Part shown: positions 7,467 through 10,400 of the stretch, piece by piece
How positions within the stretch are numbered: the first letter of the stretch is position 1
Layout of the letters: every line of letters begins with the position of its first letter
DNA from: JBMNTQ01 sp050945815
GTDB taxonomy: Bacteria; Bacillota; Clostridia; Christensenellales; JBMNTQ01
Assembly (NCBI GenBank): GCA_050945815.1
Contig: JBMNTQ010000063.1
Coordinates: 1-10,400, forward strand
Direction of reading: 5' to 3'
DNA length: 10,400 nucleotides
Translations under genes and position numbers: made by a program
The notes under the pieces: model-generated
Told to the model about the DNA's origin: nothing
The model's input: the letters and a program-made list of their open reading frames with translations, nothing else
Databases searched by the model: none

Positions 7467-8278
7467 GCGAGAAAGTAAGCGCTGCGTGGGAGAAAGTCGG
7501 GATTGCCCGGGATATTCGGCGGCCGACCGCAGCTTATTATATTGAGGAGATTACCGATGATTTCATTGAGATGCATGGGGACCGTGCATTTGGAGATGAT
7601 CGGGCAATCATCGGCGGTATTGGCAGCATTGGCGGGCATGTTGTGACCATACTTGCCCAAGAGAAGGGGGACAGCGTTCGCGAGAAGGCCAACCGTAACT
7701 TTGGCTGTGCCCATCCCGAGGGCTATCGCAAGACCCTGCGTTTGATGAAGCAGGCGGAGAAGTTTTCCCGGCCGGTGGTGTGTATTGTGGATACCCAGGG
7801 AGCTTATTGCGGCGTGGGCGCGGAGGAGCGGGGCATCGGTGAGGCGATTGCGCGCAATTTGCTGGAGCTTTCTCGGCTGAAAACGCCGGTTGTATGTGTT
7901 TTGATTGGCGAGGGGGGCAGCGGCGGCGCTTTGGCGCTGGCTGTTTCGGATCGGATTGCTATGCTGGAGAATGCGGTGTATTCGATTTTGTCGCCGGAAG
8001 GATTTGCGAGCATTTTATGGAAGGATGCTTCAAGGGCGGCGGAGGCCGCGGCGCATATGAAAATGACTGCGGAGGAAGTGCGGGCTTTGGGGCTGATTGA
8101 CGATGTTTTGGCCGAGCCGGCGGGCGGCGCCCAGGAGCAGCCTGAGTGGATGGCGCAACAGGTGAAGCGGTATGTGGTGGATGCTTTGGAGAAGCTGAAG
8201 GCGAAGGAGCTTGACTTGCTGTTGGAGGAGCGGTACGAGAAACTGAGAAGCTTTGGTAACAGCGGTATTCTTGGATAA
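7463..8278 (+). CDS. accA: Acetyl-CoA carboxylase carboxyltransferase alpha subunit, AccA
   Basis: Partner of AccD in the carboxyltransferase. The protein is 271 residues, shorter at the N-terminus than E. coli AccA (319) but in the range of many Firmicute forms. Recognisable parts are DDFIEMHGDRAFGDDRA (32-48), NFGCAHPEGYRK (79-90), GAEERG (119-124), GEGGSGGALALAVSDR (149-164) and SPEGFASILWKD (177-188), the usual acyl-CoA and oxyanion elements. Where many enzymes read DTPGAYPG this has DTQGAYCG (110-117). The start overlaps the accD stop as ATGA, with GGAAGGAGG at 7448-7456 or close by as ribosome binding site. It is the last gene before the terminator. Confidence 0.96.
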   Translation: MSEKVSAAWEKVGIARDIRRPTAAYYIEEITDDFIEMHGDRAFGDDRAIIGGIGSIGGHVVTILAQEKGDSVREKANRNFGCAHPEGYRKTLRLMKQAEKFSRPVVCIVDTQGAYCGVGAEERGIGEAIARNLLELSRLKTPVVCVLIGEGGSGGALALAVSDRIAMLENAVYSILSPEGFASILWKDASRAAEAAAHMKMTAEEVRALGLIDDVLAEPAGGAQEQPEWMAQQVKRYVVDALEKLKAKELDLLLEERYEKLRSFGNSGILG

Positions 8279-8294
8279 TAGGAAACGAAAAAGG

Positions 8295-8332
8295 AAAGAT
8301 CGGTGGGCCGGATTCGGCCACCGATCTTTTTT
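8295..8332 (+). terminator. Intrinsic terminator of the fab-acc operon, possibly bidirectional
   Basis: A 15-bp stem (AAAGATCGGTGG pairing with CCACCGATCTTT, extended by CCG/CGG with one bulged G) closes on a GATT loop and runs into six Ts at 8327-8332. It starts 16 bases after the accA stop. Read on the minus strand the same hairpin is followed by CC and then five Ts, so it may also stop transcription coming from the convergent lipoprotein gene, whose stop is 41 bases away. Confidence 0.92.
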
Positions 8333-8370
8333 AGACGATTGATTTAGCAGCTTGTACGCTAAAGGCGGAG

Positions 8371-9048
8371 TTAACGTTGGGTCCACTTTAGATAGTCTTG
8401 TTCTGTGATTTGGGTGGAGCCGCCTATGGAGGGCATATTGACCAGAGAGCAGGTTGAGTCCATAACCCACCAGATGTTATCGTATTGTATTAGGGTAAAG
8501 CCCAGCATATAGGTTTCGCCTTCGAATTTACTCAGGGCGATGCGCTGGGTATAGCCTTGGGCGCCCCAGGTGTTGGCTGTGGATGCGTGGGCCTGCTTTG
8601 TTTGGAGGCCGAATTGTGAGGCTTGGTTGTAGGGAGCGTCGATACGCAGGATTTCCAATGTTTTGATTCGGTCCATGTCGGGGCTGGCAAAAAATTCTTC
8701 GTACCACTGGGCGTCTATTTCTGTGCCGGGGCTGAGCGTCAGCTCGTCGGCAAAAAAAGACAGGGGAAGATAGCCGGTTTGATAGGCGAATAAAAACTCC
8801 ATTTTTGAAAAGTCCGGAAGGGGGCCTTCTGCTTTTATCCGATCCTGGTAGGCGGTTTGGTTGAAGTTTTTTTCTAATTGTTTGCTGGGGTAGAATTGTA
8901 GTGCGCCGCGGTAGTCTTTGCTGATCAGGGCGGTAAGATACCCTTGAACAGCTTGCTCAGGAGTGGAGGGGGCAGGCGTTTTATTGGGGTGGCAGCCTGT
9001 TAGAAGCAGCAAGAGAATAGAGAGCAGAAACAGGGGTTTTCTGGACAA
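8371..9048 (-). CDS. Putative lipoprotein of unknown function
   Basis: I do not recognise the family with confidence. The 225-residue product has a signal peptide: SRK, then a Leu-rich stretch at 6-16, then the lipobox LTGC with Cys19 as the lipidation site, followed by a Pro/Thr-rich tether (about 21-30). This predicts an outer-face membrane anchor. The opening TPEQAVQGYLTALISKDY and the ending with YMLGF and WWVMDSTC look like the NTF2-like folds common in Firmicute lipoproteins; this is inference from pattern. The start is TTG at 9048, 8 bases after AGGAGG; there is no ATG near it. It lies 52 bp after pgeF and may share its transcript. Confidence 0.8.
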   Translation of the reverse strand: MSRKPLFLLSILLLLLTGCHPNKTPAPSTPEQAVQGYLTALISKDYRGALQFYPSKQLEKNFNQTAYQDRIKAEGPLPDFSKMEFLFAYQTGYLPLSFFADELTLSPGTEIDAQWYEEFFASPDMDRIKTLEILRIDAPYNQASQFGLQTKQAHASTANTWGAQGYTQRIALSKFEGETYMLGFTLIQYDNIWWVMDSTCSLVNMPSIGGSTQITEQDYLKWTQR

Positions 9049-9056
9049 TGGGTAGC

Positions 9057-9062
9057 CCTCCT
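9057..9062 (-). promoter_or_regulatory. Ribosome binding site that fixes the TTG start of the lipoprotein
   Basis: A perfect AGGAGG on the minus strand is 8 bases ahead of TTG, and the resulting N-terminus is a textbook lipoprotein signal peptide. The rest of the 52-bp gap to pgeF holds short TTGG/CCAA repeats but no hairpin with a T-run and no convincing promoter. Confidence 0.75.
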
Positions 9063-9100
9063 AATTTGGCAGATTGTTGCTTGGTTGGTGTTGGCTCCAA

Positions 9101-9919
9101 TCAGACCAGTTGCATGATGGCTGCCATGGCACCGGTTTCCTGATCGCGGCGAAGAGAGTAGAAGAGCGCCTCGTCACAGCAGGTGCAATGGTTGTCTAAG
9201 GTTATATGGTTCGGTAAAAGGCCGGCTTTTTCCAATTGTTGGGCCACGCAGGCATGGAGGTTTACATGGGGCTTTGCCCCAGAACGCAGCATCACCGCTT
9301 CGCCAAACCCATCGGCGAATTTTGCGGCGATGTCTTCGTCTACCTCAAAGCAGCAGGGGCCTATGCCAGCGCCCACACCGGCGATACAATCCGTTGCTTG
9401 GCTGCCGAATGCTTCTTGCATGGCGTGCAGGGTTTCCACTGCGACCCCGGCTTCCACGCCGCGCCAGCCCGCATGGCACAGGCCGATGGCTTTTTTCACC
9501 GGGTCTAGGAGGAAGACCGCGAGACAATCGGCGTGCAGGGTGACTAGGGGCAAACCGGTGACATTGGTGACGATGCCGTCGCATTCAAAAGGGAAGTCGC
9601 TTTTATGGACGCCGGTGCCTGCATCGGCTTGCTTGGCGATTGCGACGCCTGTTCCATGGTTGTAGTTGACCAGGGTTAGCTTGTTGAAATCGAAATGTAG
9701 CGCCTCGCAGACCCGGCGGTAGTTTTCCATGAGATTTTCCCGGCTGTCGCTGCGCCGAAGCCCCATATTCAGGCTGGCAAAGGGCGCTTCGCTGACGCCG
9801 CCGATGCGGGTGGTGAAGCAATGGCGCAGCATGGGCTGGTTTTGAAGTGCGGGGACTTGCAGGACGCCGCAGCCGTTTTTCTCGGTATAGAGGAAGGCTT
9901 GGGTTTGTGGATAGGCCAT
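9101..9919 (-). CDS. pgeF: YfiH/PgeF family laccase-domain protein (purine nucleoside phosphorylase-like)
   Basis: The protein is 272 residues. Members of this family (YfiH, PgeF, LACC1) bind zinc in a CNF1/YfiH fold and are reported to act on purine nucleosides or to edit peptidoglycan precursors; the older name is polyphenol oxidase. Family marks seen: TTRIGGVS (36-43), His88 in NHGTGV, HADC (129-132), CHAGWRG (148-154), GAGIGPCCFEV (184-194) and CTCCDE...FYSLRRD (245-259), including the metal-site His88, Cys132 and His149. Two common motifs differ: Q-V-H-G reads Y-N-H-G, and T-G-R near the end reads T-G-A. AAGGAG lies 8 bases before the ATG. It follows nrdR by 12 bp. The exact substrate is not determined by sequence. 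Confidence 0.9.
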   Translation of the reverse strand: MAYPQTQAFLYTEKNGCGVLQVPALQNQPMLRHCFTTRIGGVSEAPFASLNMGLRRSDSRENLMENYRRVCEALHFDFNKLTLVNYNHGTGVAIAKQADAGTGVHKSDFPFECDGIVTNVTGLPLVTLHADCLAVFLLDPVKKAIGLCHAGWRGVEAGVAVETLHAMQEAFGSQATDCIAGVGAGIGPCCFEVDEDIAAKFADGFGEAVMLRSGAKPHVNLHACVAQQLEKAGLLPNHITLDNHCTCCDEALFYSLRRDQETGAMAAIMQLV

Positions 9920-9931
9920 GGGTATCGCTCC

Positions 9932-10387
9932 TTACTTTTCGTGCAGGAGCTTGTTAAGCTCTTGCATGAAGGTGTTGATGTCTTTGAATTGGCGGTAGAC
10001 CGAAGCAAAGCGGACATAGGCCACTTCGTCTAGACCTTTCAATCGAGCCATGATCATTTCGCCGATTTGCTGGGAGGTGATCTCTTTGACCATAGAATTA
10101 TGGATTTCCTTCTCGATATCTTCCGCCAGCTTGTCCAGTGCGGCGGCGGATACCGGCCTTTTCTCGCAGGCTTTGCGCAGGCCGGATACGATTTTATCGC
10201 TGACAAACTCTTCCCGGCGGCCGTCCTTTTTGATGACTAGAATAGGGGTATGTTCGATTTTTTCGTAGGTTGTGAAGCGCTTTTGGCATTGGATACATTC
10301 CCGGCGGCGGCGTATGGAGGCGCCATCCTCGGTGGGGCGGGAATCAACGACCTTGCTGTCCGCAAAACCGCAGTAGATGCATTTCAT
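9932..10387 (-). CDS. nrdR: Transcriptional repressor NrdR
   Basis: Nucleotide-sensing repressor of ribonucleotide reductase operons; it binds NrdR boxes when loaded with dATP/ATP. The 151-residue length is typical. The N-terminal zinc ribbon has Cys3, Cys6, Cys31 and Cys34 with the DNA-contacting RRRREC segment between (26-31). The ATP-cone domain spans about 49-139, with KKDGRREEF (53-61) and the signature VAYVRFASVYRQF (122-134). GGGAGG at 10395-10400 precedes the ATG by 7 bases. No nrd gene or pair of NrdR boxes is visible within the window, so its targets lie elsewhere. Its promoter is also outside. Confidence 0.97.
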   Translation of the reverse strand: MKCIYCGFADSKVVDSRPTEDGASIRRRRECIQCQKRFTTYEKIEHTPILVIKKDGRREEFVSDKIVSGLRKACEKRPVSAAALDKLAEDIEKEIHNSMVKEITSQQIGEMIMARLKGLDEVAYVRFASVYRQFKDINTFMQELNKLLHEK

Positions 10388-10400
10388 GATGATACCTCCC

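Noticed and set aside
6809..7714. 301-residue open frame on the minus strand across accD and accA
   Set aside because: It lies antisense to two fully conserved genes, has no ribosome binding site before its ATG, and its Ser/Pro/Ala-rich product shows no recognisable domain. It is a shadow of the plus-strand codon bias.
8343..8363. Small hairpin TTTAGC...GCTAAA after the lipoprotein stop
   Set aside because: A 6-bp stem with a 9-base loop and no T-run is too weak to call a terminator; the stronger hairpin lies just beyond.
9049..9100. Separate promoter for the lipoprotein in the pgeF gap
   Set aside because: Best pairing is TTGGAG with AACAAT, matching the consensus poorly; read-through from nrdR-pgeF is simpler.
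9183..9665. 160-residue plus-strand open frame inside pgeF
   Set aside because: No good ribosome binding site is present and the whole frame is antisense to conserved PgeF motifs.

Overview
This window looks like chromosome from a Gram-positive anaerobe of the Clostridia, possibly near the Oscillospiraceae. The lineage is inferred from gene order, strong AGGAGG-type ribosome binding sites, TTG starts and a moderately GC-rich composition (mid-50s percent by eye). No single sequence here fixes a genus. No mobile element, CRISPR array, tRNA or rRNA is visible.

Positions 13-8278, plus strand, hold a tightly packed type II fatty acid synthesis operon: fabH, acpP, fabD, fabG, fabF, accB, fabZ, accC, accD, accA. 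The window opens on the fabH ribosome binding site, so the promoter and any upstream members lie outside. AccB, AccC, AccD and AccA form a complete acetyl-CoA carboxylase that makes malonyl-CoA. FabD moves malonyl onto AcpP. FabH starts chains, FabF elongates them, FabG reduces the 3-ketoacyl-ACP and FabZ dehydrates the product. The enoyl-ACP reductase that closes the cycle is not in the window. In the related Firmicute layout fabK sits between acpP and fabD, but here that gap is only 43 bp. Several genes overlap (fabD/fabG, accC/accD, accD/accA), suggesting translational coupling. Small hairpins lie in the fabH-acpP and fabZ-accC gaps. A strong intrinsic terminator follows accA at 8295-8332.

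Positions 8371-10387, minus strand, hold a convergent group read in the order nrdR, pgeF (yfiH), then a small lipoprotein of unknown function. NrdR is the zinc-ribbon/ATP-cone repressor of ribonucleotide reductase genes. PgeF is a multicopper-oxidase-fold enzyme of the YfiH/LACC1 family, now regarded as a purine nucleoside phosphorylase/adenosine deaminase or cell-wall-precursor editing enzyme. The lipoprotein has a clear lipobox and probably an NTF2-like fold. Its mRNA may end at the other face of the accA terminator.

The content is mostly core housekeeping and I do not see a convincing new multi-gene system. The most useful leads are the missing enoyl-ACP reductase, a second CxxC pair in AccD, the dyad upstream of acpP, and the unassigned lipoprotein.
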